The notes beneath the pieces are model-generated. The model saw only the letters and a program-made list of their open reading frames with translations. It had not been told where the DNA came from and did no database searches. Of a DNA stretch of 64,000 nucleotides, positions 19,819 through 33,373 are shown piece after piece. The position numbers were made by a program, and so were the translations under genes. The first letter of the stretch is position 1. Every line of letters begins with the position of its first letter. The stretch comes from Xenopus tropicalis (Eukaryota; Chordata; Amphibia; Anura; Pipidae), in the NCBI RefSeq assembly GCF_000004195.4, contig NC_030679.2, positions 143,786,039-143,850,038 of the forward strand, given 5' to 3'.

Positions 19819-21849
19819 ACTGTGTTAGTCAGTATTGTATTGGTGAAGGAAGGTAGGGAGAAGACATGTAGATGTCACAGTACCCACCCCTACAGCATTT
19901 AGCCCCCCATGATAGCTAAATAACCCCTCAAATGTTGTGTAAGTTTCCATTCTGACCAATGATAGAGAAGGTTTGTTTTTGTATGAACATTACAGCCTCC
20001 CACTGTAAGTGAAAAGTAAGTAACAGGGGGTCAGTGTTACGCCCCCCCCCATCCTTTTGGGGCCAAAAACACAGTGTTTGGTGCAATTATCAATGCGCAG
20101 GTACTGACGCAAGTAAATTTGCATGGGTGCAGCCGTAGCCTATAAATAAGCCCTGTGCTGTTTTCTCAGGCTGAATACTGGAAAGTGGCGGAAATAAGAT
20201 AAAGCAGATATGATGATGCAGCACCGACCTGGAGGGGGGGGGGGCGGGTAGGTCCAAATGTCTGAGGGTGAAATCATAAAACGTTCTGATTGGCTGCTGC
20301 ACTGACACTTGGCCCACTCCCCCCATTATATTAGGTTTTTATATACCAACGATTGAGCCTTATCTGCGGCATAAAAACCCGGCAGTGGCTTCCTGGTTAG
20401 ATAACTGGGAACAGATACCTGTGTATTCAGTGCAAAGAGAATTTGCCCCATAAATAGGTATTCTAGGCTATTGCCCCCAACCAGAATCCAGCAGCGCAGA
20501 CGGGGGGTAGATCTATTAGTCACCCAATCTGGCCGCTATCATAACCAGCGCTGGTTAAATATACAGCAAACACTCAGTATTTGCTCAATGGCCACCTTTA
20601 TATAAACAGGTTATCTCTGAGCAAACATGGAAGGAGGGCTCCGCCCAGGGATATTCTCAGTATTTAATCAAGGGATGGTGTTGTCTGAATAATAGGACTC
20701 CGAATAAAAGAACTTATGCCACATTTTGTTTGAGGTCACCTGACCTAAAGGGTTGGATCCAGTTGGACCCAAACATAAAGGATTTAGATGAAGAGGCTCG
20801 GAACTGGGATTGGCATGGGGTGATATTGTCTGGAGTTGGTGGAGATCAGTATTGTGCAGTCAGGCCGCCTCCCCCGCGATGGCTCCGGGCACTTATATCA
20901 TCGATGTACCTTATTGATTTTAATGTAGCGAAACCAGCGTAACCCTTTCCTGGCACTTACTGAGGCAGGGTTATACTTCAGCATTCACAGGGCCCCTACT
21001 ACAGCCATCTGGGTAATGGTGGGAGAGACTGCTACTTAACTTCATGGTGCCCCCAGGGCTTCAATTTGGGGTGTGATGGTGCCAACAGATGACTACAATT
21101 AGGATATGTATTGGCTTCAGTTATTGGTTCAGTTCAGTGGCCTCCTGTGCAATGGCAGCTTAGCACGTAGCCGGTCGGTCTGACTACCTAGCGATGGAGC
21201 TCTAGGTCTCCTTGCCAAGTTCAATGGTCCAACTCCCATCTTGCTCTCCTGGAAGTCTCCAGAGGCTGCAGGTTGTGCTTTATAGCTTACCTATCTGTGG
21301 GAGCCAAATACAGGCACCTTCTTCTTTCCTAGATGTCCCCTGGGGCTACCAGCATCTCCCATAGTGATGTCCTGGCTGGCCCGATACCCCACGGGTCGGG
21401 AGGGTTCAGCCCGATCTCAGCACATCATTTGCGGGTCATGGGTTTAGCTCTTCTGCATTCTCTCCCCACCCACAACCTTAAACTGCCGCCTTGTGCTTCC
21501 AGATTTATAGGAGAGGAGAAGCTGGGTCAGATAGGGTTTGGGTCGGGAGTGTGCAGCTTGGGGTTGGGAGTGGGTCAAGTTTTCCTCAACCTGCACATCA
21601 CTTATCCCTGAGGCGGGATCCCCTGGCTAAACAGGTCACATCCCACAGCTGACCAGGCCAGATGACATTGTGGTAGGAAGCTGATAGGAACACGCATAAG
21701 GTCCCTAGAATTCTATACCAGTGGTTGTTGGACTTCTTATTTGCAAATCCAACCTTAGCTATGACAAGGTCACAGATGTAGGAAAAAACATTGGTGTATC
21801 AGCCATTCAGCCTTAGTTCCAAGAATATGTAGGCTAACCGATAAGTTTC
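19819..21849. other. Intergenic sequence between the two large arrays
   Basis: About 2 kb with no frame that resembles a known protein and no consistent exon structure. The last 150 bases resemble the ~280-bp repeat of copy C intron 3 (CCAACCTTAGCT, ATATTGGTGTA-like text), so the following 71-bp array grew from such a repeat. Confidence 0.5.
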
Positions 21850-24345
21850 CTTTCAGAATCTCACCCTAGTTGACCTTCAAGCTGGGCTTTCAGGGGTATC
21901 TACAAATAGACATTCTCCCCAGATCTTACTCTAACTGGCCTTGAAGCTGGGCTTTTAAAGGTATCTATGAGAGCAAATAGACATTCTCCCCAAATCTCAC
22001 CCTAACTAGCTTTGAAGTTGGGCATTTGGAGGTATCTAGGAGAGCAAATAGACATTCTCCCCAAATCTCACCATAACTGGCCATGAAGCTGGGCTTTCAG
22101 AGGTATCTAGGAGAGCAAATAGACATTCTTCCCAAATCTCACCCTAACTAGCCTAGAAGCTGGGCATTTGCAGGTATCTAGGAGAGCAAATAGACATTCT
22201 CCCAAAATTTCACCCTAACTAGCCTTGAAGCTGGGCTTTTGGAGGTATCTAGGAGAACAAATAGACATTCTTCCCAAATCTCACCCTAACTAGCCTTGAA
22301 GCTGGGCTTTTGGAGGTATCTAGGAAAACAAATAGACATTCTTCCCAAATCTCACCCTAACTAGCCTAGAAGCTGGGCATTTGGAGGTATCTAGGAGAGC
22401 AAATAGACATTCTCCGCAAATCTCACCCTAACTAGCCTTGAAGCTGGGCTTTTGGAGGTATCTAGGAGAGCAAATAGACATTCTTCCCAAATCTCACCCT
22501 AACTAGCCTTGAAGCTGGGCTTTTAGAGGTATCTAGGAGAGCAAATAGACATTCTTCCCAAATCTCACCCTAACTAGCCTTGAAGCTGGGCATTTGGAGG
22601 TATCTAGGAGAGCAAATAGACATTCTTCCCAAATCTCACCCTAACTAGCCTTGAAGCTGGGTTTTTGGAGGTATCTAGGAGAGCAAATAGACATTCTTCC
22701 CAAATCTCACCCTAACTAGTCTTGAAGCTGGGCTTTCAGAGGTATCTAGGAGAGCATATAGACATTCTCCCCAGATCTCACCCTAACTAGCCTTGAAGCT
22801 GGGCTTTTGGAGGTATCTAGGAGAGCAAATAGACATTCTTCCCAAATCTCACCCTAACTAGCCTTGAAGCTGGGCTTTCAGAGGTATCTAGGAGCATATA
22901 GACATTCTCCCCAGATCTCACCCTAACTAGCCTTGAAGCTGGGCTTTCAGAGGTATCTAGGAGAGCAAATAGACATTCTTCCCAAATCTCACCCTAACTA
23001 GTCTTGAAGCTGGGCTTTCAGAGGTATCTAGGAGAGCAAATAGACATTCTTCCCAAATCTCACCCTAACTAGCCTTGAAGCTGGGCTTTCAGGAGTATCT
23101 AGGAGAGCAAGTAGACATTCTTCCTAAATCTTACCCTAACTAGCCTTCAAGTTCTATTTCACGATATCTAGAAAACCAAAAAGGTATTCTCCCCAAATTG
23201 CACCATAACTGGCCTTCAAGCTCAATTTCATGGATATATAGGAAAGGAAGTAGGAATTCTCCCAAGATCTCATCCTAACTGGTCTTCAAGCTCAGTTTCA
23301 GGGATATCTAGGAGAGCAAATAGGCATTCTCCCCAAATCTCACAGTAGAAAAAGGACATCAAGCACCTTTCGGACACCAGGGATCCGTTTAAAATCCGAA
23401 CTTTATTTCAGCATGTTTAAAAACAAAGAGTGCCTGACGCGTTTCGTGCGTTAGGAGCACTTATTCATAGGCTCCCCAAATCTCACCCTAACTGGCCTTC
23501 AAGCTCAATTTTATGGATATGTAGGAAAGGAAGTAGGAATTCTCCCAAAATCTCATCCTAACTGGTCTTCAAGCTCAGTTTCAGGGATATCTAGGAGAGC
23601 AAATAGGCATTCTCCCCAAATCTCACCCTAACTGGCCTTCAAGCTCAGTTTCAGGAATATCTAGGAGAGCAAATAGGCATTCTCCCCAAATCTCACCCTA
23701 ACTGGCCTTCAAGCTCAGTTTCAGGGATATCTAGGGGAGCAAATAGGCATTCTCCCCAAATCTCACCCTAACTTGACTTCAAGCTCAGTTTCAGGGATAT
23801 CTAGGAGAGCAAATAGGAATTCTCCCCAAATCTCACCCTAACTGGCCTTCAAGCTCAGTTTCAGGGATATCTAGGAGAGCAAATAGGCATTCTTCCCAAA
23901 TCTCACCCTAACTGGTCTTCAAGCTCAGTTTGAGGAATATCTAGGAGAGCAAATAGTCATTCTCCAGAAATCTCATCCTCATTGGTCTTCAAGCTCAGTT
24001 TCAGGGATATCTACGGAAGGAAATAGACATTCTCCCGAAATCTCATCCTAACTGGTCTTCAAGCTTAGTTTCAGGGATATCTAGGAAAGGAAATAGGAAT
24101 TATCCCGAAATCTCATCCTAACTGGTCCTCAAGCTCATTTTCAGGGATATCTAGGAGAGCCAATAGGCATTCTCCCCAAATCTCACCCTAACTGGTCGTC
24201 AAGCTCAGTTTCAGGGATATCTAGGAGAGCAAATAGGCATTAACCCCCCAAAATCTCACCCTAACTGGCCTTTTAATTGGGCTTTCAGAGGTATCAAGAA
24301 GAGCAAATAGACATTCTCCCCAAGTCTCACCCGAACTGGCTTTTA
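21850..24345. repeat. 71-bp tandem array, about 33 copies, two subfamilies
   Basis: Unit AAATCTCACCCTAACTAGCC, TTGAAGCTGGGCTTTTGGAG, GTATCTAGGAGAGCAAATAG, ACATTCTTCCC. Copies before about 23.1 kb have GCTGGGCTTT; later ones have GCTCAGTTTCAGGGATAT. One unit is broken by a 128-bp insertion. Confidence 0.93.
23344..23471 (-). mobile_element. 128-bp insertion with hammerhead-like 5' end
   Basis: Flanked by a 15-bp direct duplication, CTCCCCAAATCTCAC (23329-23343 and 23472-23486), which breaks a 71-bp unit. On the minus strand it opens with CCTATGAATAAGTGCTCC and then GCACGAAACGCGTCAGG, a degenerate hammerhead layout (CCT/AGG helix I, GTGC/GCAC helix II, GAAAC, GTC). No coding capacity. Confidence 0.65.
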
Positions 24346-24670
24346 GGCTATGTCCTCCTAGACACTGTTCTAGGCCCTATGCTAGTGTGTGTAATAATTC
24401 TGATAAGTCAATTCTGTCATATTAGCCAATTAGCAGCCAAGGAACCCTGCAGGTATAGGTGATAGTTTTTTGTGAATAAGCAATAAAAATAGATGTTATG
24501 GGTATATATGTTGCATGGAAGGATTGTGCGCCTGTGTGAGATACTGTGTTATTGTGTCGGGGTGGGGATGAGCAGGTAGCCGTGCCGGGCTGTGTTTGGC
24601 TCAGAGTCATGTGAATTAACGTCATCCTCACTATCTCTCTATCTACAGAAAGTCCAAACTCCAGCATCCC

Positions 24671-24706
24671 CTTATCTTATCTGCAGGGATAGGTCTGGCT
24701 ATAAAT
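24671..24706 (+). promoter_or_regulatory. Core promoter of TM4SF copy A: double GATA site and TATA box
   Basis: Two overlapping CTTATC motifs (GATA sites on the minus strand) lie at 24671-24681. They are followed by a TATA box (TATAAAT, 24700-24706) 51 bp before the start codon. This spacing suits a tissue-restricted TATA promoter. Single CTTATC motifs recur upstream of copies B and C. Confidence 0.6.
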
Positions 24707-24756
24707 ACCCAGGAGACACAGGTCCGGTACCATTCCGTGCCCATTCTTCTGCCACC

Positions 24757-27700
24757 ATGTGTACCGGCAAGTGTTCCAAGGTCGTCGGGATCTCCCTCTT
24801 CCCCTTCTCCATCATCTGCATCATCGCCAACCTCTTCCTCCTCTTCCCAGGACTCAGTATTGATCCAATTCAAGATGCAAGCCAACAGATGACCCCTGAG
24901 GTTCTTTACCTGGGGGGAGTCATTGGAGGGGGCTTCTTGGTGAGTTCAGACCTTTTCTTGTCTTGGTTCTGGAATCTTTACATCTTCTTCCAACGTCTGG
25001 AATGTCTTTCTCTAGACCTGAATTTTCCTCTTAGTAAAGAGGGAGTTTACTTTTTCAATTTGTATAAAGTAGACTATGACCGACCTTTGGGTGTCTGTCC
25101 CGTGCCATAAGGTAGAAAGGCGCAGACTGGGCATTGGGCTATATAAGCGCCTGAAACATTGACGGCAATGATACCATAGTCTGGGGCTGTCCAACTGGTG
25201 GCCAGGGCAGTTCTAAGAGGTCTATCTACAATACTGTAGCCTGGTAGTCACTCTGCCGCCAACCTCGCCAACCAGGATGACTGCTTTTCTAATCATTAAC
25301 CCCCTCTCTCCTTCTCTTCCTGTAGGTTCTGATTCCTGCCATTCACATTCTGTCCACGGGACAAAAGGAAAACTGCTGCAATAATCGCTGTGGGGTGAGC
25401 GACTATTTTTATAAATATATATATGGTTCTGTTGTGGATCAGCTGAAAGCAACACAGCAATTATTAACTCATGGGAATGCCTTTTATCAACCTGGGCTGC
25501 TATATTACTATATATATATATATATATAATATCTATCCGTGCCTCTGCACAACTCCAGTCACACAGGGCTTCTATGGTTGCACATCTGAGGCTACTACCT
25601 GTTCTACAGGGACTGTAGAGGGGCACCGGCTCATGTTTTTCTAATGGTCTCATTATTCCCCATGACTTTTAAGCTTAGCATCTCAGCAACAGCCTAGAGC
25701 GCACTGAGCATGTTCAGTGCCATTGACACACAAAATATGGTCTAACCAGATCCATGATGGGGAGCTGCTGAGGACACCTATGAACCCTAACCTGCCCCTT
25801 CTCCACCCGCACACCCAACCCGGCCCGTCGCTTTGTGTCTATTTATAGACCTGAACCCGCCCTGCCTATGACATCACAGAGGGGGCGGTTTATGGCAGGC
25901 AAGGACCTATAAATAGATGCCGTCAGACCCGGAAGTGGGGATCAGTTGGGTTGTGGGTGGAGAGGTAGGCGGAAGGGCTCTACCCGCACCTATCCACAAC
26001 CCGCTTTTGATGTTGCCTGACCCATGGGTTGTGGGCCGGCCCACACATCACTACTATGAAGGCCTGGATCATTACTGATATAGGGCTGCTGTGCCTCTGG
26101 GCTGGTACAGTAAGTTTACTGTATAAAATGCAGCCATAATTCATTTTAAGCTTTAGTTCTCCTTTAATACATTGCTATTTTGTCTGGCACACTTCCACAC
26201 TGAAGCTCATGGGTTCCTAGGGGGCTGTCCCACTCTGGTGCTCATGGGTTCCTAAGGGGCTGTCCCACTCTGGTGCTCATGGGTTCCTAAGGGGCTGTCC
26301 CACTCTGGTGCTCATGGGTTCCTAAGGGGCTGTCCCACTCTGGTGCTCATGGGTTCCTAAGGGGCTGTCCCACTCTGGTGCTCATGGGTTCCTAAGGGGC
26401 TGTCCCACACTGGTGCTCATGGGTTCCTAAGGGGCTGTCCCACTCTGGTGCTCATGGGTTCCTAAGGGGCTGTCCCACTCTGGTGCTCATGGGTTCCTAA
26501 GGGGCTGTCCCACTCTGGTGCTCATGGGTTCCTAAGGGGCTGTCCCACTCTGGTGCTCATGGGTTCCTAGGGGGCTGTCCCACTCTGGTGCTCATGGGTT
26601 CCTAGGGGGCTGTCCCATTCTGGTGCTCATGAGTTCTTAGGGGGCTGTCCCATTCTGGTGCTCATTGGTTCCTTGGGGGCTATCCCATTCTGGTGCTCAT
26701 TGGTTCCTAGGGGGTTGTCCCACTCTGGTGCTTATTAGTTCCTAAGGGGCTGTCCCACTGGTGCTCATGGGTTCCTAAGGGATGTCCCACTGGTGTTTAT
26801 GGGTTCCTAAGGGGCTGTCCCACTCTGGTGCTCATGGGTTCCTAAGGGGCTGTCCCACTCTGGTGCTCATGGGTTCCTAAGGGGCTGTCCCACACTAGTG
26901 TTCATGGGTTCCTAGTAGAATGTTCCACTCTGGTACTCATGGGTTCCTAGTAGGATGTTCCACTCTGGTACTCATTGGTTCCTAAGGAGCTGTCCCACTC
27001 TGGTACTCATGGGTTCCCAGTAGGATGTTCCAATCTGGTACTCATGGGTTCCTTGTAGGATGTTCCACTCTGGTACTCATCGGTTCCCAGTAGGATGTTC
27101 CAATATGGTGCTCATGGGTTCCCAGTAGGATGTTCCAATCTGGTGCTCATGGGTTCCCAGTAGGATGTTCCAATCTGGTGCTCATGGGTTCCTAGTAGGA
27201 TGTTCCACACTGGTGCTCATGGGTTCCTAAGGGGCTGTCCCACACTGGTACTCATGGGTTCCCAGTAGGATGTTCCATTCTGGTGCTCATGGTTTCCTAG
27301 GAGGATGTCCCACTCTGGTACTCATGGGTTCCTAAGTGGCTGTCCCACTCTGGTACTGATGGAATTCTGGAGACAGACTGGGGTGTCTGGGAGTTGAAGG
27401 CTCCTGGGTTAGATTACAAAATGGCAGATCTCCTACGGAGGAGAATACCCTGCCCCTTGGGGTCGGAGCTGTGTAATCATGTAACCCTTTGTCTCCCGCA
27501 GATGTTCCTGTCCATCATCTTTGCTGTTATTGGGTTGGTGGGAGCCGTATACGCCCTGGCAGTGTCGGCCCTAGGAATGGTGTATGGGCCAGTCTGTGAG
27601 TACCCGGATCCCAAAAGTGGAAATCTGACTTGGGGCCAGCCCTTCAAAGATAACCTTGAAAAATTCAGGTAATTTCATTCCCAAAGATTAATCTAATACC

Positions 27701-30700
27701 CGTTGTGCGTTACTCGCAGTTACACATACAGGCTTTGTGATGATCGAGTCCCCTAAAGCTCCCCATGTATCTGCATGCAGTGTGTGCTTTCCCCCAGCCT
27801 ATAATACCAACCTATCCCCCCCAGCCTATAATACCAACCTATCCCCCCCCAGCCTATAATACCAACCTATCCCCCCCAGCCTATAATCCCAACCTATCCC
27901 CCCAGCCTATAATACCAACCTATCCCCCCCAGCCTATAAACCTACCCCAACCTAATCCCCCCCCCAGCCTATAATACCAACCTATCCCCCCCAGCCTATA
28001 ATACCAACCTATCCCCCCCAGCCTATAATACCAACCTATCCCCCCCAGCCTATAATACCAACCTATCCCCCCCCAGCCTATAATACCAACCTATCCCCCC
28101 CCAGCCTATAATACCAACCTATCCCCCCCAGCCTATAATACCAACCTATCCCCCCCAGCCTATAATACCAACCTATCCCCCCCAGCCTATAATACCAACC
28201 TATCCCCCCCAGCCTATAATACCAACCTATCCCCCCCAGCCTATAATACCAACCTATCCCCCCCCAGCCCTATAATCCCAACCTATCCCCCCCAGCCTAT
28301 AATACCAACCTATCCCCCCCAGCCTATAATACCAACCTATCCCCCCCAGCCTATAATACCAACCTATCCCCCCCAGCCTAATAATACCAACCTATCCCCC
28401 CCAGCCTATAATACCAACCTATCCCCCCCCAGCCTATAATCCCAACCTATCCCCCCCCAGCCTATAATCCAACCTATCCCCCCCAGCCTATAATCCCCAA
28501 CCTATGCCCTCCCAGCCTATAATCCCCAACCTATCCCTCCCAGCCTATAATCCCAACCTATCCTCCCCAGCCTATAATCCCAACCTATCCCTCCCAGCCT
28601 ATAATCCCAACCTATCCCCCCCAGCCTATAATCCCAACCTATCCACCTATAATCCCAACCTATCCCCGCCTATAATCCCAACTATCCCCAGCCTATAATC
28701 CCAACCTATCCCCCCAGCCTATAATCCCAACCTATCCCCCCAGCCTATAATACCAACCTATCCCTCCCAGCCTATAATCCAACCTATCCCCCCCAGCCTA
28801 TAATACCAACCTATCCTCCCAGCCTATAATCCCAACCTATCCCTCCCAGCCTATAATCCCAACCTATCCCTCCCAGCCTATAATCCCAACCTATCCCTCC
28901 CAGCCTATAATCCCAACCTATCCCTCCCAGCCTATAATCCCAACCTATCCCCCCCCAGCCTATAATCCCAACCTATCCCTCCCAGCCTATAATCCCAACC
29001 TATCCCCCCCAGCCTATAATCCCAACCTATCCCTCCCAGCCTATAATACCAACCTATCCGCCAGCCTATAATCCCAACCTATCCCTCCCAGCCTATAATC
29101 CCAACCTATCCCTCCCCAGCCTATAATCCCAACCTATCCCCCCCCAGCCTATAATCCCAACCTATCCCTCCCAGCCTATAATCCCAACCTATCCCTCCCA
29201 GCCTATAATCCCAACCTATCCCTCCCAGCCTATAATCCCAACCTATCCTCCCAGCCTATAATCCCAACCTATCCCTCCCCAGCCCTATAATCCCAACCTA
29301 TCCCTCCCAGCCTATAATCCCAACCTATCCCTCCCCAGCCTATAATCCAACCTATCCCCCCCCAGCCTATAATCCCAACCTATCCCCCCCCAGCCTATAA
29401 TCCCAACCTATCCCTCCCAGCCTATAATCCCAACCTATCCCCCCCAGCCTATAATCACCTATCCCTCCCAGCCTATATCCACCTCCCCCCAGCCTATAAT
29501 CCCAACCTATCCCCCCCCAGCCTATAATCCCAACCTATCCCCTCCCAGCCTATAATACCAACCTATCCCCCCAGCCTATAATACCAACCTATCCCCCCCA
29601 GCCTATAATACCAACCTATCCCCCCCAGCCTATAATACCAACCTATCCCCCCAGCCTATAATACCAACCTATCCCCCCCAGCCTATAATACCAACCTATC
29701 CCCCCCAGCCTATAATACCAACCTATCCCCTCCCAGCCTATAATACAACCTATCCCCCCCCAGCCTATAATACCAACCTATCCCCCCCCAGCCTATAATC
29801 CCAACCTATCCCCCCCCAGCCTATAATCCCAACCTATCCCTCCCAGCCTATAATCCCAACCTATCCCCCCCAGCTATAATCCCAACCTATCCCTCCCAGC
29901 CTATAATCCCAACCTATCCCTCCCCAGCCTATAATCCCAACCTATCCCCCCCCAGCCTATAATCCCAACCTATCCCTCCCAGCCTATAATCCCAACCTAT
30001 CCCTCCCAGCCTATAATCCCAACCTATCCCTCCCATCCTATAATCCCAACCTATCCCCCCCCAGCCTATAATCCCAACCTATCCCTCCCAGCCTATAATC
30101 CCAACCTATCCCTCCCAGCCTATAATCCCAACCTATCCCTCCCAGCCTATAATCCCAACCTATCCCCCCCCAGCCTATAATCCCAACCTATCCCCCCCCA
30201 GCCTATAATACCAACCTATCCCTCCCAGCCTATAATCCCAACCTATCCCCCCCCAGCCTATAATACCAACCTATCCCTCCCAGCCTATAATTCCCAACCT
30301 ATCCCTCCCAGCCTATAATCCCAACCTATCCCTCCAGCCTATAATCCCAACCTATCCCTCCCAGCCTATAATCCCAACCTATCCCTCCCAGCCTATAATC
30401 CCAACCTATCCCCCCCCAGCCTATAATCCCAACCTATCCCTCCCAGCCTATAATCCCAACCTATCCCCCCCCAGCCTATAATCCCAACCTATCCCTCCCA
30501 GCCTATAATACCAACCTATCCCCCCCCAGCCTATAATCCCAACCTATCCCTCCCAGCCTATAATCCCAACCTATCCCTCCCCAGCCTATAATCCCAACCT
30601 ATCCCCCCCCAGCCTATAATCCCAACCTATCCCTCCCAGCCTATAATCCCAACCTATCCCTCCCAGCCTATAATCCCAACCTATCCCTCCCAGCCTATAA

Positions 30701-33201
30701 TCCCAACCTATCCCTCCCAGCCTATAATCCCAACCTATCCCTCCCAGCCTATAATCCCAACCTATCCCTCCCAGCCTATAATCCCAACCTATCCCTCCCC
30801 AGCCTATAATCCCAACCTATCCCCCCCCAGCCTATAATCCCAACCTATCCCCCCCAGCCTATAATCCCAACCTATCCCTCCCAGCCTATAATCCCAACCT
30901 ATCCCCCCCAGCCTATAATACCAACCTATCCCTCCCAGCCTATAATCCCAACCTATCCCCCCCCAGCCTATAATACCAACCTATCCCCCCCCAGCCTATA
31001 ATACCAACCTATCCCTCCCAGCCTATAATCCCAACCTATCCCCTCCCCAGCCTATAATCCAACCTATCCCCCCCAGCCTATAATCCCAACCTATCCCCTC
31101 CCAGCCTATAATCCCAACCTATCCCTCCCAGCCTATAATACCAACCTATCCCTCCCAGCCTATAATCCCAACCTATCCCCCCCAGCCTATAATACCAACC
31201 TATCCCTCCCAGCCTATAATCCCAACCTATCCCCCCCCAGCCTATAATCCCAACCTATCCCCCCCCAGCCTATAATCCCAACCTATCCCTCCCAGCCTAT
31301 AATCCCAACCTATCCCCCCCCAGCCTATAATACCAACCTATCCCTCCCAGCCTATAATCCCAACCTATCCCCCCCAGCCTATAATACCAACCTATCCCCC
31401 CCCAGCCTATAATACCAACCTATCCCTCCCAGCCTATAATCCCAACCTATCCCTCCCAGCCTATAATCCCAACCTATCCCCCCCAGCCTATAATCCCAAC
31501 CTATCCCCCCCAGCCTATAATCCCAACCTATCCCCCCCAGCCTATAATCCCAACCTATCCCCCCCCAGCCTATAATACCAACCTATCCCCCCCAGCCTAT
31601 AATCCCAACCTATCCCTCCCAGCCTATAATACCAACCTATCCCCCCCCAGCCTATAATACCAACCTATCCCCCCCCAGCCTATAATCCCAACCTATCCCC
31701 CCCCAGCCTATAATCCCAACCTATCCCCTCCCAGCCTATAATACCAACCTATCCCCCCCAGCCTATAATACCAACCTATCCCCCCCCAGCCTATAATCCC
31801 AACCTATCCCCCCCAGCCTATAATCCCAACCTATCCCCCCCAGCCTATAATACCAACCTATCCCCCCCCAGCCTATAATACCAACCTATCCCCCCCCAGC
31901 CTATAATACCAACCTATCCCTCCCAGCCTATAATCCCAACCTATCCCTCCCAGCCTATAATCCCAACCTATCCCCCCCCAGCCTATAATACCAACCTATC
32001 CCCCCCCAGCCTATAATACCAACCTATCCCTCCCAGCCTATAATCCCAACCTATCCCTCCCAGCCTATAATCCCAACCTATCCCCCCCCAGCCTATAATC
32101 CCAACCTATCCCTCCCCAGCCTATAATACCAACCTATCCCCCCCCAGCCTATAATACCAACCTATCCCCCCCAGCCTATAATCCCAACCTATCCCCCCCC
32201 AGCCTATAATCCCAACCTATCCCCTCCCAGCCTATAATACCAACCTATCCCCCCCCAGCCTATAATACCAACCTATCCCCCCCCAGCCTATAATCCCAAC
32301 CTATCCCCCCCAGCCTATAATCCCAACCTATCCCCCCCCAGCCTATAATACCAACCTATCCCTCCCAGCCTATAATCCCAACCTATCCCTCCCAGCCTAT
32401 AATCCCAAACCTATCCCCCCCCAGCCTATAATCCCAACCTATCCCTCCCCAGCCTATAATACCAACCTATCCCTCCCCAGCCTATAATCCCAACCTATCC
32501 CCCCCCAGCCTATAATCCCAACCTATCCCCCCCAGCCTATAATACCAACCTATCCCCCCCCAGCCTATAATCCCAACCTATCCCTCCCCAGCCTATAATA
32601 CCAACCTATCCCCCCCCAGCCTATAATACCAACCTATCCCCCCCAGCCTATAATACCAACCTATCCCCCCCAGCCTATAATCCCAACCTATCCCCCCCCA
32701 GCCTATAATCCCAACCTATCCCTCCCAGCCTATAATCCCAACCTATCCCTCCCCAGCCTATAATACCAACCTATCCCCCCCCCAGCCTATAATCCCAACC
32801 TATCCCCCCCCAGCCTATAATCCCAACCTATCCCTCCCAGCCTATAATCCCAACCTATCCCCCCCAGCCTATAATCCCAACCTATCACCCCCCAGCCTAT
32901 AATCCCAACCTATCCCCCCCCAGCCTATAATCCCAACCTATCCCCTCCCAGCCTGTACTCCTGTGTGTGAGTGGGATCCAATTCTCACTGTGCCTATTCT
33001 GTTCCCTGCAGTAATGAGAGTTACCTGTTCAATAAGGACCAGTGGTATTTCTGTGAGAAGCCAGACCACGTGGCCCCATACAACATTACTCTCTTCTCCA
33101 TCATCCTGGCTGCCAGCGGGGTAGAAGTCATTCTGTGTGTTATTCAGGTCATAAACGGCCTGGCCGGCTGTATCTGTGGGACCTGCCAGAAAAAGAACTG
33201 A
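24757..33201 (+). CDS. Transmembrane 4 L6 family protein, copy A
   Basis: Four coding exons (24757-24939, 25326-25394, 27502-27668, 33012-33201) join to 202 residues, the usual length for TM4SF1/4. The start has a strong context, GCCACCATG. Family signs are the N-terminal MCTGKC, four hydrophobic segments (about residues 10-31, 47-67, 86-109 and 165-190), the cytosolic cysteine loop ENCCNNRCG (77-84), and a large extracellular loop with C116, C154 and three N-glycosylation sequons (N125, N141, N164). The C-terminus CICGTCQKKN is cysteine-rich, suggesting palmitoylation. L6 proteins are plasma-membrane or endosomal adaptors that resemble tetraspanins. I cannot assign it to one mammalian member. 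Intron 2 holds a 35-bp array and intron 3 a 27-bp array of about 5.2 kb. A further intron starts one base after the stop (TGAG|GTGAGT). Confidence 0.93.
25740..26060. repeat. Probable dispersed repeat in intron 2 of TM4SF copy A
   Basis: Pyrimidine/GC-rich text with near-inverted parts (CTATTTATAGACC against GACCTATAAATAG; CAACCC and GGGTTG at the edges), typical of a MITE. Exact ends not determined. Confidence 0.35.
26170..27362. repeat. 35-bp minisatellite, about 33 copies
   Basis: Unit CTCATGGGTTCCTAAGGGGC then TGTCCCACTCTGGTG, degenerating towards the right end. It ends about 140 bp before exon 3 of TM4SF copy A. Confidence 0.93.
27790..32955. repeat. 27-28-bp C-rich minisatellite, about 185 copies
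   Basis: Unit CAGCCTATAATACCAACCTA followed by T and a C run, with two main variants (AATACC and AATCCC) and C5-C9 or CCTCCC ends. It fills intron 3 of TM4SF copy A and stops about 55 bp before exon 4. Confidence 0.97.
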
Positions 33202-33373
33202 GGTGAGTGTTAAACACACGGGCAGGGGGTGAGTTGGTTGCTTGGGGGGGGCTAATGGTGGCCCATACACACACACACTACAGATAATCTCCTTAGTTGG
33301 CAGTCAGGTTTGGCCTTATTGAAAATATGCCTGTGATTAAACATATGCACAGTTTTATCCAATCCCTGCCTTA

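Noticed and set aside
24592..25110. 172-residue continuous frame at TM4SF copy A
   Set aside because: Runs through the exon 1 donor into intron 1; the spliced model is the real product, and its start is at 24757.
27790..32955. Possible CRISPR-like array (short repeats in long series)
   Set aside because: Units are contiguous with no unique spacers, lie in a vertebrate intron, and have no associated genes.
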